Positions 22,239-33,254 of a stretch of DNA of 64,000 nucleotides are shown piece after piece; the stretch's first letter is position 1; every line of letters begins with the position of its first letter. The notes below the pieces were generated by a model. That model had not been told where the DNA came from, made no database searches, and saw only the letters and a program-made list of their open reading frames with translations. This DNA is from Haloechinothrix aidingensis (GTDB lineage: Bacteria; Actinomycetota; Actinomycetes; Mycobacteriales; Pseudonocardiaceae), in NCBI RefSeq assembly GCF_013450155.1, contig NZ_JACCKD010000001.1, positions 806,001 through 870,000 of the forward strand, in the 5' to 3' direction. The position numbers were made by a program, and so were the translations under genes.

Positions 22239-23087
22239 CTACTGTGTCAGGCGGTGCCTGTTCCACACGTCCTGCGGGATCATCTGCCCGAAGCGGATGA
22301 GGCGGTCGATGGTGTCGCGGATGTCGGTGTCGTACATGTGTGCCTTGTCCTGGGTCCACAGCGCGCCGCCCTCGAAGACGACCATGCGCTTGTGGAACCA
22401 CTTGTCGCTGGTCATGGCGTGAACGACGGGTTGCGACAGTACAGCGCTCGCGAATGCCGGTTCGGCGGTGAGTACCTGGAACAGCTCGTCGAACCGGGCG
22501 TCTCCTACGGTGTACTCCTCGAGGTCCTCGTCACTCACAAAGTGCATACTCGTCGGGTAGTTTCGGCGGAAATTGCGCATCCGGCGCTGGATGCACAGCG
22601 TCGGTACCGATGGTGTCCGGACCTGCACCATGTGCCGTTCATGGGTGATTCCCCGCGAGGTATCTCCGCGACTGATTTGGGGAACCTGCATGGTCTCCCC
22701 GCGTTTCGTGTTCTCGACGCCGACATGCCCGGGGTCGTAGATGTTCCATCGGTCGATTGTTTCGCCGGTCCGCGAGTCCGTGAAGTTCCAGTTGAGCGTG
22801 TAGTCGATCACGAGGACGGTGTGGCCGTGGTAGCTGGCCTCGATCGCGCGGTCGAAATCGCCGTGAATGCGCGGGACGCCACCGACCCCGGTGATGGTTC
22901 TGGGGCGCACGCCGAAGCTCGGGGGGTTGCTGAGGTCGTTGGATCGTTCGACGGCCGAGAGTTGCCGTGCCAGGTCGGCGACCTTCCGGTCGCGCTTTTT
23001 CTTCGCGAAGGGAATCGCGACCAGGGAAAGTACGACGAGTAATCCGAAACCGGCCAGGAGGATATTGCCGAGGGTGTCCGGATGCAT
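22239..23087 (-). CDS. Membrane-anchored protein of unknown function (DUF3137-like)
   Basis: The 282-residue protein begins with one transmembrane helix (ILLAGFGLLVVLSLVAIPFA), followed by KKKRDRK, so the rest is probably cytoplasmic. The central part (YHGHTVLVIDYTLNW) and the C-terminal part (FDELFQVLTAEPAFASAVLSQP, KRMVVFEGGALW) recall small uncharacterised actinobacterial proteins of the DUF3137 type, in which a substrate-like domain reads G-x-x-V-x-V-F-D-Y. The start has AAGGGAAAT upstream. It lies 69 bp downstream of a WXG-type substrate gene on the same strand, suggesting one transcript. I cannot assign a function. Confidence 0.6.
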   Translation of the reverse strand: MHPDTLGNILLAGFGLLVVLSLVAIPFAKKKRDRKVADLARQLSAVERSNDLSNPPSFGVRPRTITGVGGVPRIHGDFDRAIEASYHGHTVLVIDYTLNWNFTDSRTGETIDRWNIYDPGHVGVENTKRGETMQVPQISRGDTSRGITHERHMVQVRTPSVPTLCIQRRMRNFRRNYPTSMHFVSDEDLEEYTVGDARFDELFQVLTAEPAFASAVLSQPVVHAMTSDKWFHKRMVVFEGGALWTQDKAHMYDTDIRDTIDRLIRFGQMIPQDVWNRHRLTQ

Positions 23088-23156
23088 GATTTCCCTTCGA
23101 ATAGGTACCGCCGCGGACGGACGATGTCGATGGGGCGGGACGGCGGTTAAGACTCG

Positions 23157-24254
23157 CTAGAAGTCCAGATTCTGACGGGTCTCGGTGTGCGACGGTTGCT
23201 CTTCGGGAATGTCCGGGGAACCGCCCTGGGCTTGCGCGATGTGGTGATCGGCGAACGACGGGGCCATCTCGAGCGGGGCGGCTCCCGGGTCGAAGCCTGT
23301 CCGCTGCTGGACGTACGCGCTTCCACCCGCGAAAACGGCCTCACCCGCGGACGAGCCGACGGAACGTCCTGCGTTCCCGCCGAGTGCCTTGCCGAGCATG
23401 CCGCCACCGGTGCCCAGCAGCCTCTTGATCTTGTCGAAGAACGCGGAGACCTTCCGCAACAGGTCGACGAGACGCTGTACGGTGCGCCCCACTCGTGAGG
23501 AGGTGATCGCCGCCCTGGTCGCGGTGACGGCCTGCGCCGCAGCGATGGAAGAGCCAAGGCTGGCCACGCTCGAAGCCAGCGCGGGAACCCACGTCATGAT
23601 CAACCATCCGACGAAGTCGGAGATCAGTGACTTGACGGCTTCCTCGACGGCCTCCATGACCATTGCGGATGCTTCGAGCATCTCGGCGACGTGGCCCGAG
23701 TGTGCCGCGATCCCGCTGATTCCGTCGGCGAAATCGGCCAGCTGGTTGCGCGCCGCGTCCGCAGCCTCGCCATCCCATCCGGCCAGCGACGTGTCTGCGA
23801 CCGCGACGAAGTTCTCGCTCACCTGTTGCAGGCCCTCGCCGATACTCACGAAGTTCCCTGCCGCGGTCTCGAGGGCGGGCGCGTCCCCGGTCACCGTGTC
23901 CAGGGCGTCCTGCAACGGCGTGATGAGCCCGAGCAAGAAATCGAGCCCGTTGCCGGCCAGCCAGCCCGCCGGATTGGTGGCCATGCTCGTGACCGTGTCG
24001 GAGCATTCGGCTACGAAGCTGCCCGCGTCGGTCAGGACATCGCCGGCCTCGAGGGCAACCTCGCCGACACCCGGCTCGTTCTCACCCCCGTTCAGAAGGC
24101 CCGCCACACTCTGGCCGGCACCGAACGTGTCCCCGGCGAGGCCGGCGGCACTGCCTGCTACGGGTACCTCGCCGATACCACCGGCCACGTCGATGGCCGG
24201 GCTGTCATCCGACTGGATCTCGATGTCCGAGGCAACGTCCTCGACGTCAGCCAT
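23157..24254 (-). CDS. WXG-type type VII secretion substrate with a hydrophobic C-terminal domain
   Basis: The 365-residue protein has an acidic, Gly-rich N-terminus. A helical hairpin region follows with a central W-D-G turn (SLAGWDGEAADAARNQLADFADGI), which resembles the N-terminal export domain of CpnT and other WXG-like proteins. Next comes a long hydrophobic helical stretch (AVKSLISDFVGWLIMTWVPALASSVASLGSSIAAAQA) and a basic segment (TRAAITSSRVGRTVQRLVDLL). No recognisable toxin domain is at the C-terminus; it ends in a low-complexity tail. The start at 24254 is supported by GGGAGG. It sits 29 bp downstream of the EspC-like gene. Confidence 0.7.
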   Translation of the reverse strand: MADVEDVASDIEIQSDDSPAIDVAGGIGEVPVAGSAAGLAGDTFGAGQSVAGLLNGGENEPGVGEVALEAGDVLTDAGSFVAECSDTVTSMATNPAGWLAGNGLDFLLGLITPLQDALDTVTGDAPALETAAGNFVSIGEGLQQVSENFVAVADTSLAGWDGEAADAARNQLADFADGISGIAAHSGHVAEMLEASAMVMEAVEEAVKSLISDFVGWLIMTWVPALASSVASLGSSIAAAQAVTATRAAITSSRVGRTVQRLVDLLRKVSAFFDKIKRLLGTGGGMLGKALGGNAGRSVGSSAGEAVFAGGSAYVQQRTGFDPGAAPLEMAPSFADHHIAQAQGGSPDIPEEQPSHTETRQNLDF

Positions 24255-24283
24255 GTTTCCTCCCTCCGTGACGATCTGGACGG

Positions 24284-24637
24284 TCAGGCTCTCCGGATGC
24301 CGGGCGGAGGTGGGCACGTGTCGAGGGCGTCGAGTGCGTCCTGCATGACTCGCACGGCCTCGTCCTCGCGTTCCTGGTAAGCCTCGGCAGTGGCCGCGAA
24401 CTTCTCGGCCGCCGTCTGTGCCCCGTCCATCAACGCCTGCATCTGCTCCTGGAGCTGTCGCAGTGCCTGCGTGTACGAGTCCTTCGTGAAGATGCCGACC
24501 ACGCCCCATGACTCATCCCCGACGTCGGCCTGCGCGACCAGGTCCTTGATCTGGGCCGCCTGGTCCGAGTATGTGCCGACGTCCTCCGAGTACTTCTTGA
24601 TGACGTCCGGGTCCACCTGGAATCCCGCTGCGCTCAT
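24284..24637 (-). CDS. EspC-like ESX secretion-associated protein
   Basis: A 117-residue, mostly helical protein of the EspC/DUF2580 type. N-terminal heptads (IKKYSEDVGTYSDQAAQIKDLVAQA) are followed by a helix break with SWGVVGIFTKDSY, and then a second long helix (LQEQMQALMDGAQTAAEKFAATAEAY). Such small proteins are co-secreted with, or escort, ESX substrates. Its start overlaps the stop of the upstream YbaB-like gene (ATGA), and a WXG-type substrate gene follows immediately, the order typical of actinobacterial secretion-substrate operons. Confidence 0.75.
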   Translation of the reverse strand: MSAAGFQVDPDVIKKYSEDVGTYSDQAAQIKDLVAQADVGDESWGVVGIFTKDSYTQALRQLQEQMQALMDGAQTAAEKFAATAEAYQEREDEAVRVMQDALDALDTCPPPPGIRRA

Positions 24638-25233
24638 CGCCGATCCTCCTCGTCGTTCAACAGGCTGCGCAGGAACGTGTCCCCGGCGGACCCGCCCCGC
24701 TCGGACTCCGGCACTGCGCTCTCGGCGCTACCGGCGAACGACCTCCGGCCGACGTCCTCGTCGTCATCCTCGTCGGGTTCCGGCTGCCGTACAGCACTGT
24801 CGCGACAGTCCGGTGTCGGGCTGTCCCCCATCTGGGACCGTAGATCCTCCTTGCTGGTTCCGAGTGCCTGCGACTGGGCGTCGAGCAGCTGGTCCGCGGA
24901 CCCGAACGGGGAACTCGAGCCCATGTGCGCGGCAACGATCCCGGCTTCCTTGCGCGCGGACTCGGCTACCGCCTGCTGCAAGGTGGACATGATGGTGGCG
25001 GCGAGCGAGGCAGGCTGCTGCCGCATCGCCTCGTTGCTGAGCTTCAGATCCGTGACCGAGCCCCCCGGACCCGCGGTGACGGTCACGGAACGATCCGGAG
25101 CGGTCGCGCTCACCTCCAGCGAACGGATCTCCTCCTGCATCTCGTCGACGGTCGAGAACGTGCTGTCCAGCTGCTGGATCTTGGACTTGAAGTTGTCGAA
25201 CTCCGCTACGAGCCGGTCGAACTCTGCTGACAC
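24634..25233 (-). CDS. YbaB/EbfC-family protein heading a secretion-substrate operon
   Basis: The product is 199 residues. The first ~110 form a YbaB-like domain: an N-terminal coiled coil (FDRLVAEFDNFKSKIQQLDSTFSTVDEMQEEI) and a beta segment (VSATAPDRSVTVTAGPGGSVTDLKL). The remainder is a disordered acidic tail. YbaB-like proteins bind DNA elsewhere, but in actinobacteria a divergent form repeatedly occurs beside EspC-like and WXG genes. I favour GTG 25233, with GGGGG five bases upstream; an in-frame GTG at 25245 adds four residues. Confidence 0.72.
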   Translation of the reverse strand: MSAEFDRLVAEFDNFKSKIQQLDSTFSTVDEMQEEIRSLEVSATAPDRSVTVTAGPGGSVTDLKLSNEAMRQQPASLAATIMSTLQQAVAESARKEAGIVAAHMGSSSPFGSADQLLDAQSQALGTSKEDLRSQMGDSPTPDCRDSAVRQPEPDEDDDEDVGRRSFAGSAESAVPESERGGSAGDTFLRSLLNDEEDRR

Positions 25234-25347
25234 GAAAGCCCCCACGTGGTGTGCCGATGTACCTGTGCTGGAGGCGCCCCCCAGTCACTCCCGAACGCAC
25301 CTCATGGTGCCGCATCGTCGCCGACCGTGGGGTAGGGTTCGGCTACT

Positions 25348-25376
25348 TTTGGTGGTCACCGCGAGGTTGGTAGGAT
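25348..25376 (+). promoter_or_regulatory. Candidate str operon promoter (extended -10)
   Basis: A TGGTAGGAT extended -10 (TAGGAT at 25371-25376) has a weak -35 match, TTTGGT (25348-25353), 17 bp upstream. It would give an rpsL leader of about 285 nt. The same TGGTAGRAT form occurs upstream of infA. Confidence 0.4.
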
Positions 25377-25419
25377 CGTGACGCGCGGTGCGTGGTACGA
25401 AGTGCCCCCCGATGTGACC

Positions 25420-25433
25420 CCCTCATATGAGGG
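25420..25433. promoter_or_regulatory. 14-bp palindrome CCCTCATATGAGGG
   Basis: A perfect palindrome lies between the divergent secretion-substrate and rpsL operons, about 45 bp downstream of the candidate rpsL -10. It may be an operator; no binding protein is identified. Confidence 0.4.
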
Positions 25434-25665
25434 TAGGTATCTTTGACGTCTGTGCCCGGCGCTGTCGGGCCACTCCGTATGCCCGCTGGGCGCGTTCAGC
25501 CGTTCACAGGTGAGCGATGAGCGTCCGGCGCGACACGGAGACCCCCTCGGATACCTCGAGCAAGTCGTATTCGGCGTTCGGTCTACGAGCGGCCGACACG
25601 CCCGACCTCGGGGACCGAGGCCAAGGCGAGAAGTAATGACGTGAACGAAAGAGAAAGCTGGTCCA

Positions 25666-26040
25666 TTGCCCACCATCCAGCAGCTGGTCCGCAAGGGCCG
25701 CAAGGACAAGGCTGCGAAGCTGAAGACCGCAGCGCTCAAGGGAAGCCCACAGCGTCGGGGTGTATGCACTCGCGTCTACACCACGACCCCCAAGAAGCCG
25801 AACTCGGCGCTGCGGAAGGTCGCACGTGTGAGGTTGACCAGTGGCATCGAGGTCACGGCTTACATCCCTGGCGAGGGCCACAACCTGCAGGAGCACTCCA
25901 TGGTGCTCGTGCGTGGTGGCCGAGTGAAGGATCTTCCCGGCGTTCGCTACAAGATCGTCCGCGGTTCACTGGATACCCAGGGTGTGAAGAACCGCAAGCA
26001 GGCGCGCAGCCGGTACGGCGCAAAGAAGGAGAAGAGCTGA
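25666..26040 (+). CDS. rpsL: 30S ribosomal protein S12
   Basis: The 124-residue S12 contacts the decoding centre and controls accuracy. The loop [12 protein letters not shown] (both lysines at 43-44, the classic streptomycin-resistance site) and [11 protein letters not shown] are unmutated, so the gene encodes a streptomycin-sensitive-type S12. It starts at TTG 25666, a common choice for this gene in actinomycetes. Its TGA overlaps the ATG of rpsG by one base. It is the first gene of the str operon. Confidence 0.98.
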   Translation: MPTIQQLVRKGRKDKAAKLKTAALKGSPQRRGVCTRVYTTTPKKPNSALRKVARVRLTSGIEVTAYIPGEGHNLQEHSMVLVRGGRVKDLPGVRYKIVRGSLDTQGVKNRKQARSRYGAKKEKS

Positions 26041-26510
26041 TGCCCCGCAAGGGTCCGGCCCCGAAGCGGCCGGTGATCTCCGATCCCGTCTACAGTTCTC
26101 CGCTGGTGAGCCAGTTGGTCAACAAGGTGTTGCGAGACGGCAAGCGTTCACTCGCAGAGCGCATCGTGTACGGGGCGCTCGAGGGCGCCCGGGAGAAGAC
26201 CGGAACCGACCCGGTCATCACGCTCAAGCGCGCGCTGGACAACGTGAAGCCCACCCTCGAGGTGCGCAGCCGCCGGGTCGGTGGCGCCACCTACCAGGTT
26301 CCGGTGGAGGTTCGCGCCGGGCGTTCGACCACGCTCGCGCTCCGTTGGATCGTGCGCTACTCCAAGCAGCGCAGGGAGAAGACGATGAGCGAGCGCCTGC
26401 AGAACGAGCTGCTCGACGCGAGCAACGGCCTCGGGGCCAGCGTGAAGCGCCGCGAGGACACACACAAGATGGCCGAATCGAACAAGGCATTCGCCCACTA
26501 CCGTTGGTGA
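26040..26510 (+). CDS. rpsG: 30S ribosomal protein S7
   Basis: The 156-residue product starts [16 protein letters not shown] and contains the S7 core ([60 protein letters not shown]). S7 nucleates assembly of the 30S head. Its ATG overlaps the rpsL stop, and fusA follows after 61 bp. A longer in-frame extension upstream overlaps rpsL and is not used. Confidence 0.98.
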   Translation: MPRKGPAPKRPVISDPVYSSPLVSQLVNKVLRDGKRSLAERIVYGALEGAREKTGTDPVITLKRALDNVKPTLEVRSRRVGGATYQVPVEVRAGRSTTLALRWIVRYSKQRREKTMSERLQNELLDASNGLGASVKRREDTHKMAESNKAFAHYRW

Positions 26511-26571
26511 CCGCCGTTCCCGGCCGGGCACACGCCGGTCGGGATTCACGCTGAAGACAGGGGAAACTCTC

Positions 26572-28674
26572 GTGGCACGCGACGTGCTGACCGACCTCAA
26601 CAAGGTCCGGAACATCGGCATCATGGCGCATATCGATGCCGGCAAGACCACAACCACCGAGCGGATCCTGTTCTACACCGGGATCAACTACAAGATCGGC
26701 GAGGTGCACGACGGCGCCGCGACGATGGACTGGATGGAAGAGGAGCAGAGCAGGGGCATCACCATCACCTCTGCGGCTACCACGACCTTCTGGGGTGACT
26801 ACCAGGTCAACATCATCGATACGCCGGGGCACGTCGACTTCACCGTCGAGGTGGAGCGCTCGCTGCGGGTGTTGGACGGCGCCGTCGCGGTGTTCGACGG
26901 TAAGGAAGGCGTGGAGCCCCAGTCCGAGCAGGTCTGGCGCCAGGCGGACAAGTACGAGGTACCGCGGGTTTGCTTCATCAACAAGATGGACAAGCTGGGG
27001 GCGGACTTCTACTTCACGGTCGGCACGATCTCCGACCGTCTCGGCGCGCGCCCGCTGGTCATCCAGCTCCCCATCGGCTCAGAGTCCGACTTCGAGGGTG
27101 TCGTCGACCTGGTGTCGATGAAGTCCTTCACCTGGCGCGGTGACGTGCAGAAGGGCGAGAAGTACGAGATCGAGGACATCCCCTCCGATCTCGTCGAGAC
27201 GGCGAACAAGTACCGCGAGCAGCTCGTCGAGGCTGTCGCGGAGACCGACGAGGCCCTGCTGGACAAGTACTTCAGCGGGGGGGAGCTCACCGAGGACGAG
27301 ATCAAGGCGGGTATCCGCTCGTTGACCGTCAACCGGGAAGCGTTCCCGGTGCTGTGCGGCTCGGCGTTCAAGAACAAGGGTGTGCAGCCCATGCTCGACG
27401 CGGTGGTCGACTACCTGCCGTCCCCGCTCGATGTGCCGGCGGTGGAGGGCAAGCTGCCGGACAGCGACACATCGGTGACGCGCAGTGCCGACACCACCGA
27501 GCCGTTCTCGGCGCTGGCGTTCAAGGTCGCCGCGCACCCGTTCTTCGGCAAGCTCACCTACATGCGGGTGTACTCCGGCAAGATCAGCTCCGGCACGCAG
27601 GTGTTCAACGCCAGCAGGGGGCGTAAGGAGCGCATCGGCAAGCTCTTCCAGATGCACTCCAACAAGGAGAATCCGGTGGAAGAGGCTCAGGCCGGGCACA
27701 TCTACGCCGTGCAGGGCCTCAAGGAGACCACCACCGGTGACACGCTGTCGGAGATCGGCAACCCGGTGGTACTCGAGTCCATGACCTTCCCCGAGCCGGT
27801 CATCTCGGTCGCGATCGAACCGAAGACTCGCTCGGACCAGGAGAAGCTGTCCACCGCCATCCAGAAGTTGGCGGAAGAGGACCCGACGTTCCGGGTCCAC
27901 CTGGACGAGGAGACCGGTCAGACGATCGTCTCCGGCATGGGCGAGCTCCACCTCGACGTGCTTGTGCACAGGATGAAGTCCGACTTCAAGGTCGAGGCCA
28001 ACATCGGTAAGCCGCAGGTTGCTTACCGGGAGACCATCCGGAAGCCGGTCGAAGGGCACGAGTACACGCACAAGAAGCAGACGGGTGGTTCGGGCCAGTT
28101 CGCCCGGGTGATCATCAACCTGGACCCGCTCGAGACCTCTGCGGACGGTGCGCTCTACGAGTTCGACAACAAGATCACCGGTGGCCGGGTACCGAAGGAG
28201 TTCATCCCTTCGGTCGACGAGGGTGCTCAGGACGCCATGCAGTACGGCGTGCTGGCCGGCTACCCGCTCGTCGGGGTCAAGGTGACCTTGGTGGACGGTG
28301 CGTACCACGAGGTCGACTCTTCTGAGATGGCATTCAAGGTCGCTGGTTCGATGGCGCTGAAGGAAGCCGTTCAGAAGGCCAAACCGGTACTGCTGGAACC
28401 GCTGATGGCGGTCGAGGTGACGACGCCCGAGGAATACATGGGCGAAGTCATCGGCGATCTGAACTCTCGCCGTGGTCATGTTCAGGCCATGGAGGAGCGT
28501 TCGGGAACTCGTGTCGTGAAGGCACTGGCTCCGCTGTCGGAGATGTTCGGGTACGTCGGCGACCTGCGGTCCAAGACTCAGGGTCGGGCGAACTACTCGA
28601 TGCACTTCGATTCCTATGGCGAGGTTCCCAGCAACGTGGCGAAGGAAATCATCGCCAAGGCGACGGGGGAGTAG
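26572..28674 (+). CDS. fusA: Elongation factor G
   Basis: This 700-residue translocation GTPase has G1 [10 protein letters not shown]2 region RGITITSA, G3 DTPGHVDF, G4 NKMDKLGAD and the C-terminal EF-G domains IV-V ([37 protein letters not shown]). GTG 26572 is preceded by GGGGAA. It is the third gene of the str operon and is followed after 127 bp by tuf. Confidence 0.98.
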   Translation: MARDVLTDLNKVRNIGIMAHIDAGKTTTTERILFYTGINYKIGEVHDGAATMDWMEEEQSRGITITSAATTTFWGDYQVNIIDTPGHVDFTVEVERSLRVLDGAVAVFDGKEGVEPQSEQVWRQADKYEVPRVCFINKMDKLGADFYFTVGTISDRLGARPLVIQLPIGSESDFEGVVDLVSMKSFTWRGDVQKGEKYEIEDIPSDLVETANKYREQLVEAVAETDEALLDKYFSGGELTEDEIKAGIRSLTVNREAFPVLCGSAFKNKGVQPMLDAVVDYLPSPLDVPAVEGKLPDSDTSVTRSADTTEPFSALAFKVAAHPFFGKLTYMRVYSGKISSGTQVFNASRGRKERIGKLFQMHSNKENPVEEAQAGHIYAVQGLKETTTGDTLSEIGNPVVLESMTFPEPVISVAIEPKTRSDQEKLSTAIQKLAEEDPTFRVHLDEETGQTIVSGMGELHLDVLVHRMKSDFKVEANIGKPQVAYRETIRKPVEGHEYTHKKQTGGSGQFARVIINLDPLETSADGALYEFDNKITGGRVPKEFIPSVDEGAQDAMQYGVLAGYPLVGVKVTLVDGAYHEVDSSEMAFKVAGSMALKEAVQKAKPVLLEPLMAVEVTTPEEYMGEVIGDLNSRRGHVQAMEERSGTRVVKALAPLSEMFGYVGDLRSKTQGRANYSMHFDSYGEVPSNVAKEIIAKATGE

Positions 28675-28801
28675 AACCCCAGAGCCCCGCGGGCGGAGGG
28701 GTCCTCCCTAAGGTCCGCACAACACCGACCAGACAGATAGCGCCGGCCGATGTCACGAGTCGACGGCGCGAGCACGAGTACAAGTCCAGGAGGACATTCC
28801 A

Positions 28802-29995
<1,194 letters not shown>

Positions 29996-30000
29996 CTCTC

Positions 30001-30030
30001 GGGCTGAGGCGGTCCGTACCGCCTCAGCCC
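30001..30030 (+). terminator. First of two tandem hairpins after tuf
   Basis: A perfect 13-bp stem, GGGCTGAGGCGGT (30001-30013) with ACCGCCTCAGCCC (30018-30030), has a 4-nt loop and starts five bases after the tuf stop. No T-tract follows. Confidence 0.8.
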
Positions 30031-30033
30031 GAT

Positions 30034-30067
30034 CCCGGAACCGGGGGTGGTGACCCCCGGTTCCGGG
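30034..30067 (+). terminator. Second of two tandem hairpins after tuf
   Basis: A perfect 15-bp stem pairs 30034-30048 (CCCGGAACCGGGGGT) with 30053-30067 around a GGTG loop. Together with the preceding hairpin it forms a double terminator for the very highly expressed tuf message. Confidence 0.8.
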
Positions 30068-30416
30068 TGGCAACACTCGATATGCGAAACTATGAGGGTT
30101 GCTCGGTACGGGGCGGCCGGTTCGCTGAACGCGGCCGCCTGTATGTGAGTAGCCATGGGGTCGTCGGCCGCCGTCTTGTGCGAGGCCGCGATCCAGGAGT
30201 GCTTTCGGATCGAAACACTCCTCACTGACACGACTTACCTGGCACGCCGACGAGTTGTCGCGGTTTCGCGTGTGCGTCAGGCGCGACACGCCCGACCGCG
30301 TGGACCGGAGGTCCTCTCGTTGACGTGCGGAAACCAGGCCCCGCGTGCGGCAATAGCGTGCGCGGGTTCCTGGGGACAGTTAGCGGCACGAGACTGATAA
30401 GGAATGAGCTGCCACC
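30068..30416. other. Intergenic region upstream of the S10 operon
   Basis: This 349-bp stretch separates the tuf terminators from rpsJ. It has to carry the S10 operon promoter, but I could not find a -35/-10 pair good enough to call. TTGACG at 30320-30325 lacks a matching -10. No gene is supported here. Confidence 0.5.
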
Positions 30417-30722
30417 ATGGCGGGACAGAAGATCCGCATCCGGCTCAAGGCCTATGACCACGAAGCGATCGATACGAGCGCGCGCAAGATCGTCGAGACG
30501 GTGACGCGTACCGGTGCGAACGTGGTCGGGCCGGTGCCGCTGCCGACCGAGAAGAACGTCTACTGCGTCATCCGCTCGCCGCACAAGTACAAGGACTCGC
30601 GCGAGCACTTCGAGATGCGCACGCACAAGCGTCTGATCGACATCGTCGATCCGACCCCGAAGACGGTCGATGCGCTCATGCGGATCGACCTTCCGGCAAG
30701 CGTCGACGTCAACATCCAATAA
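30417..30722 (+). CDS. rpsJ: 30S ribosomal protein S10 (NusE)
   Basis: The 101-residue product ([22 protein letters not shown]...) is a canonical S10, containing [21 protein letters not shown] and [22 protein letters not shown]10 sits in the 30S head and, as NusE, links ribosomes to transcribing RNA polymerase through NusG. It is the first gene of the fused S10/spc cluster. Confidence 0.98.
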   Translation: MAGQKIRIRLKAYDHEAIDTSARKIVETVTRTGANVVGPVPLPTEKNVYCVIRSPHKYKDSREHFEMRTHKRLIDIVDPTPKTVDALMRIDLPASVDVNIQ

Positions 30723-30752
30723 GCGCAGCGCAGCGGCGGAGATTTGAGACTC

Positions 30753-31409
30753 ATGTCTGACAGGCAAGTGAAGGGCATTCTGGGCACCAAGCTCGGTATG
30801 ACCCAGCTCTTCGACGAGCGGAACCGGGTCGTCCCGGTGACCGTCGTGAAGGCTGGTCCGAACGTGGTGACCCAGGTGCGGAACAAGGACAACGACGGTT
30901 ACTCGGCCGTGCAGCTGGCCTTCGGCACCATTGATCCGCGCAAGGTCAACAAGCCGAAGTCCGGTCATTTCGAGAAGGCCGGCGTGACACCTCGGCGCCA
31001 CATCGTGGAGCTGCGTACCTCGGACGCGGACAGCTACGAGGTCGGCCAGGAGATCACCGCCGAGCTGTTCGAGGCAGGCTCGACCGTCGACATCACGGGA
31101 ACCAGCAAGGGCAAAGGGTTCGCGGGCACCATCAAGCGGCACGGTTTCGCGCGCCAGGGAGCCAGCCACGGTACGCAGGCCGTGCACCGCAAGCCGGGCG
31201 CCATCGGCGGGGCCGCGACACCTGGTCGCGTGTTCAAGGGCAAGAAGATGCCCGGTCGTATGGGCAACAGCAAGGTCACCACGCAGGGCCTGACCGTGCA
31301 CGACGTGCGTGCGGACGACGGATTGCTGCTGATCAAGGGTGCGGTTCCGGGCCCGAAGGGTGGACTCGTGTTGGTCAAGTCCGCCGCGAAGGGTGGTGTG
31401 CAGGCATGA
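30753..31409 (+). CDS. rplC: 50S ribosomal protein L3
   Basis: L3 is one of the first proteins to bind 23S rRNA and shapes the peptidyl transferase entrance. The 218-residue product carries [14 protein letters not shown], the central loop region ([20 protein letters not shown]) and [18 protein letters not shown] 30753 is chosen because GGCGGAG lies 11 bases upstream; a TTG at 30744 is too close to it. Its stop overlaps rplD. Confidence 0.98.
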   Translation: MSDRQVKGILGTKLGMTQLFDERNRVVPVTVVKAGPNVVTQVRNKDNDGYSAVQLAFGTIDPRKVNKPKSGHFEKAGVTPRRHIVELRTSDADSYEVGQEITAELFEAGSTVDITGTSKGKGFAGTIKRHGFARQGASHGTQAVHRKPGAIGGAATPGRVFKGKKMPGRMGNSKVTTQGLTVHDVRADDGLLLIKGAVPGPKGGLVLVKSAAKGGVQA

Positions 31410-32077
31410 GCACGATCGAGGTGAAGAGCCCCGCCGGTAAACCCGACGGCACCGTCGAGCTACCCGACGAGGTCTTCGACGCGCAGGCGAACATCCCGTT
31501 GATGCACCAGGTGGTCACAGCTCAGCTGGCGGCCGCGCGGCAGGGCACGCACGACACCAAGACGCGCGGCGAGACCCGGGGCGGCGGCAAGAAGCCGTAC
31601 CGGCAGAAGGGCACCGGGCGCGCGCGGCAGGGCTCCACACGGGCCCCGCAGTTCGTCGGGGGTGGCACCGTGCACGGGCCCACTCCGCGTGACTACAGCC
31701 AGCGGACGCCGAAGAAGATGAAGGCGGCGGCGCTCCGTGGCGCGCTGTCCGACCGGGCGAGGGCAGGCCAGGTACACGTGATCAGCGAGCTGGTCGGTGG
31801 TGAGCAGCCGTCGACCAAGACCGCGAAGGCGGTCATCGCGGCGGTCTCCGAGGCCAAGCGTGTGCTGGTGGTACTCGACCGCGCCGACAAGTCGGCCTGG
31901 CTGTCGGCGCGGAACCTGCCGTATGTCCACCTGATCACACCGGACCAGCTCAACACGTACGACGTGCTGGTCAACGACGACGTGATCTTCACAAAGCCCG
32001 CGCTCGAGGCCTTCCTGTCGGGTTCCGCCACGGGCAAGACCCGCACGAGCGACGCCGAAGGGAGTGACGAGCAGTGA
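31406..32077 (+). CDS. rplD: 50S ribosomal protein L4
   Basis: A 223-residue L4 with the extended tunnel loop ([31 protein letters not shown]) that lines the peptide exit tunnel near macrolide sites. The globular part follows ([19 protein letters not shown]-like). In proteobacteria L4 also represses its own operon. The ATGA start overlaps rplC, and its own stop overlaps the GTG of rplW. Confidence 0.97.
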   Translation: MSTIEVKSPAGKPDGTVELPDEVFDAQANIPLMHQVVTAQLAAARQGTHDTKTRGETRGGGKKPYRQKGTGRARQGSTRAPQFVGGGTVHGPTPRDYSQRTPKKMKAAALRGALSDRARAGQVHVISELVGGEQPSTKTAKAVIAAVSEAKRVLVVLDRADKSAWLSARNLPYVHLITPDQLNTYDVLVNDDVIFTKPALEAFLSGSATGKTRTSDAEGSDEQ

Positions 32078-32382
32078 GCAGCGTGGCGATCCCGGATCAT
32101 CGCGACGTACTGATCGCGCCGGTCATCTCCGAGAAGTCCTACGGGCTGCTCGAGGAGAACAAGTACACGTTCCTTGTCCGCCCGGACGCCAACAAGACGC
32201 AGATCAAGATCGCGGTCGAGAAGGTCTTCGACGTCAAGGTCGTCGGCGTGAACACGCTCAACCGGCAGGGCAAGCGTAAGCGGACCAGGTTGGGATACGG
32301 CAAGCGGAAGGACACCAAGCAAGCCGTGGTGACCCTGTCCGCGGACAGCAAGCCGATCGAGATATTCGGCTCAGCCGTCTAG
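32074..32382 (+). CDS. rplW: 50S ribosomal protein L23
   Basis: The 102-residue L23 ([41 protein letters not shown]) lies at the polypeptide exit and docks trigger factor and SRP. Its GTG overlaps the L4 stop by four bases. rplB follows after 20 bp. Confidence 0.97.
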   Translation: MSSVAIPDHRDVLIAPVISEKSYGLLEENKYTFLVRPDANKTQIKIAVEKVFDVKVVGVNTLNRQGKRKRTRLGYGKRKDTKQAVVTLSADSKPIEIFGSAV

Positions 32383-32402
32383 AGGGTGAGGACTGCGTAG
32401 AA

Positions 32403-33236
32403 ATGGGCATCCGCAAGCATAAGCCTACGAGCGCCGGCCGGCGTGGCTCGAGCGGTTCGGACTTTACAGGGGTCACCCGGTCGACACCGGAGAAGTCGCT
32501 GGTCCGTCCGCTGCCGAAGCAAGGTGGGCGAAACTCGTCCGGCAAGATCACCACCCGGCACAAGGGTGGCGGGCACAAGCGCGCGTACCGCGTGGTCGAC
32601 TTCCGGCGATACGACAAGGATGGTGTGCCTGCCAAGGTGGCACACATCGAGTACGACCCGAACCGCACGGCCCGTATCGCGCTGCTGCACTACGCCGACG
32701 GGGAGAAGCGCTACATCATCGCCCCGGACAAGGTGAAGCAGGGCGACACGATCGAGAACGGCGCCGGTGCCGACATCAAGCCGGGCAACAACCTGCCGCT
32801 GCGCAACATCCCGACGGGTACGGTCGTCCACGCCATCGAACTCCGTCCCGGTGGCGGAGCCAAGATCGCGCGCTCGGCCGGTTCGAGGGTGCAGCTGGTG
32901 GCCAAGGAGGGCCGCAACGCCCAGCTGCGGATGCCCTCCGGCGAGATCCGCAACGTGGACGTACGCAACCGCGCCACGGTCGGTGAGGTCGGCAACTCCG
33001 AGCACTCGAACATCAACTGGGGCAAGGCAGGCCGCAGCCGCTGGCGCGGCAAGCGCCCCACGGTGCGCGGTGTCGTGATGAACCCGATCGACCACCCGCA
33101 CGGTGGTGGTGAGGGCAGGACCTCCGGTGGCCGTCACCCGGTGAACCCGAACGGGCGTCCGGAGGGCCGCACGCGCAAGCGCAAGCCGAGTGACCAGATG
33201 ATCGTACGTCGCCGCCGTACCGGCAAGAGGCGCTGA
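32403..33236 (+). CDS. rplB: 50S ribosomal protein L2
   Basis: The 277-residue L2 is needed for subunit joining and peptidyl transfer. It has the RNA-binding segments ([35 protein letters not shown]) and the C-terminal catalytic-core region ([21 protein letters not shown]), whose histidine approaches the active site. It starts at ATG 32403. Confidence 0.98.
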   Translation: MGIRKHKPTSAGRRGSSGSDFTGVTRSTPEKSLVRPLPKQGGRNSSGKITTRHKGGGHKRAYRVVDFRRYDKDGVPAKVAHIEYDPNRTARIALLHYADGEKRYIIAPDKVKQGDTIENGAGADIKPGNNLPLRNIPTGTVVHAIELRPGGGAKIARSAGSRVQLVAKEGRNAQLRMPSGEIRNVDVRNRATVGEVGNSEHSNINWGKAGRSRWRGKRPTVRGVVMNPIDHPHGGGEGRTSGGRHPVNPNGRPEGRTRKRKPSDQMIVRRRRTGKRR

Positions 33237-33254
33237 GCAGGGAGGTAATCGCAT

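Larger units (their letters stand above)
25234..25665. other. Divergent intergenic region between the secretion-substrate operon and rpsL
   Basis: This 432-bp stretch must carry promoters for both directions. It holds a candidate plus-strand promoter (25348-25376) and a 14-bp palindrome (25420-25433). I see no gene in it. Confidence 0.5.

Noticed and set aside
23157-24254. Toxin domain at the C-terminus of the WXG-type substrate
   Set aside because: The last ~80 residues are low-complexity without nuclease, ADP-ribosylating or NAD-hydrolase motifs that I can see.
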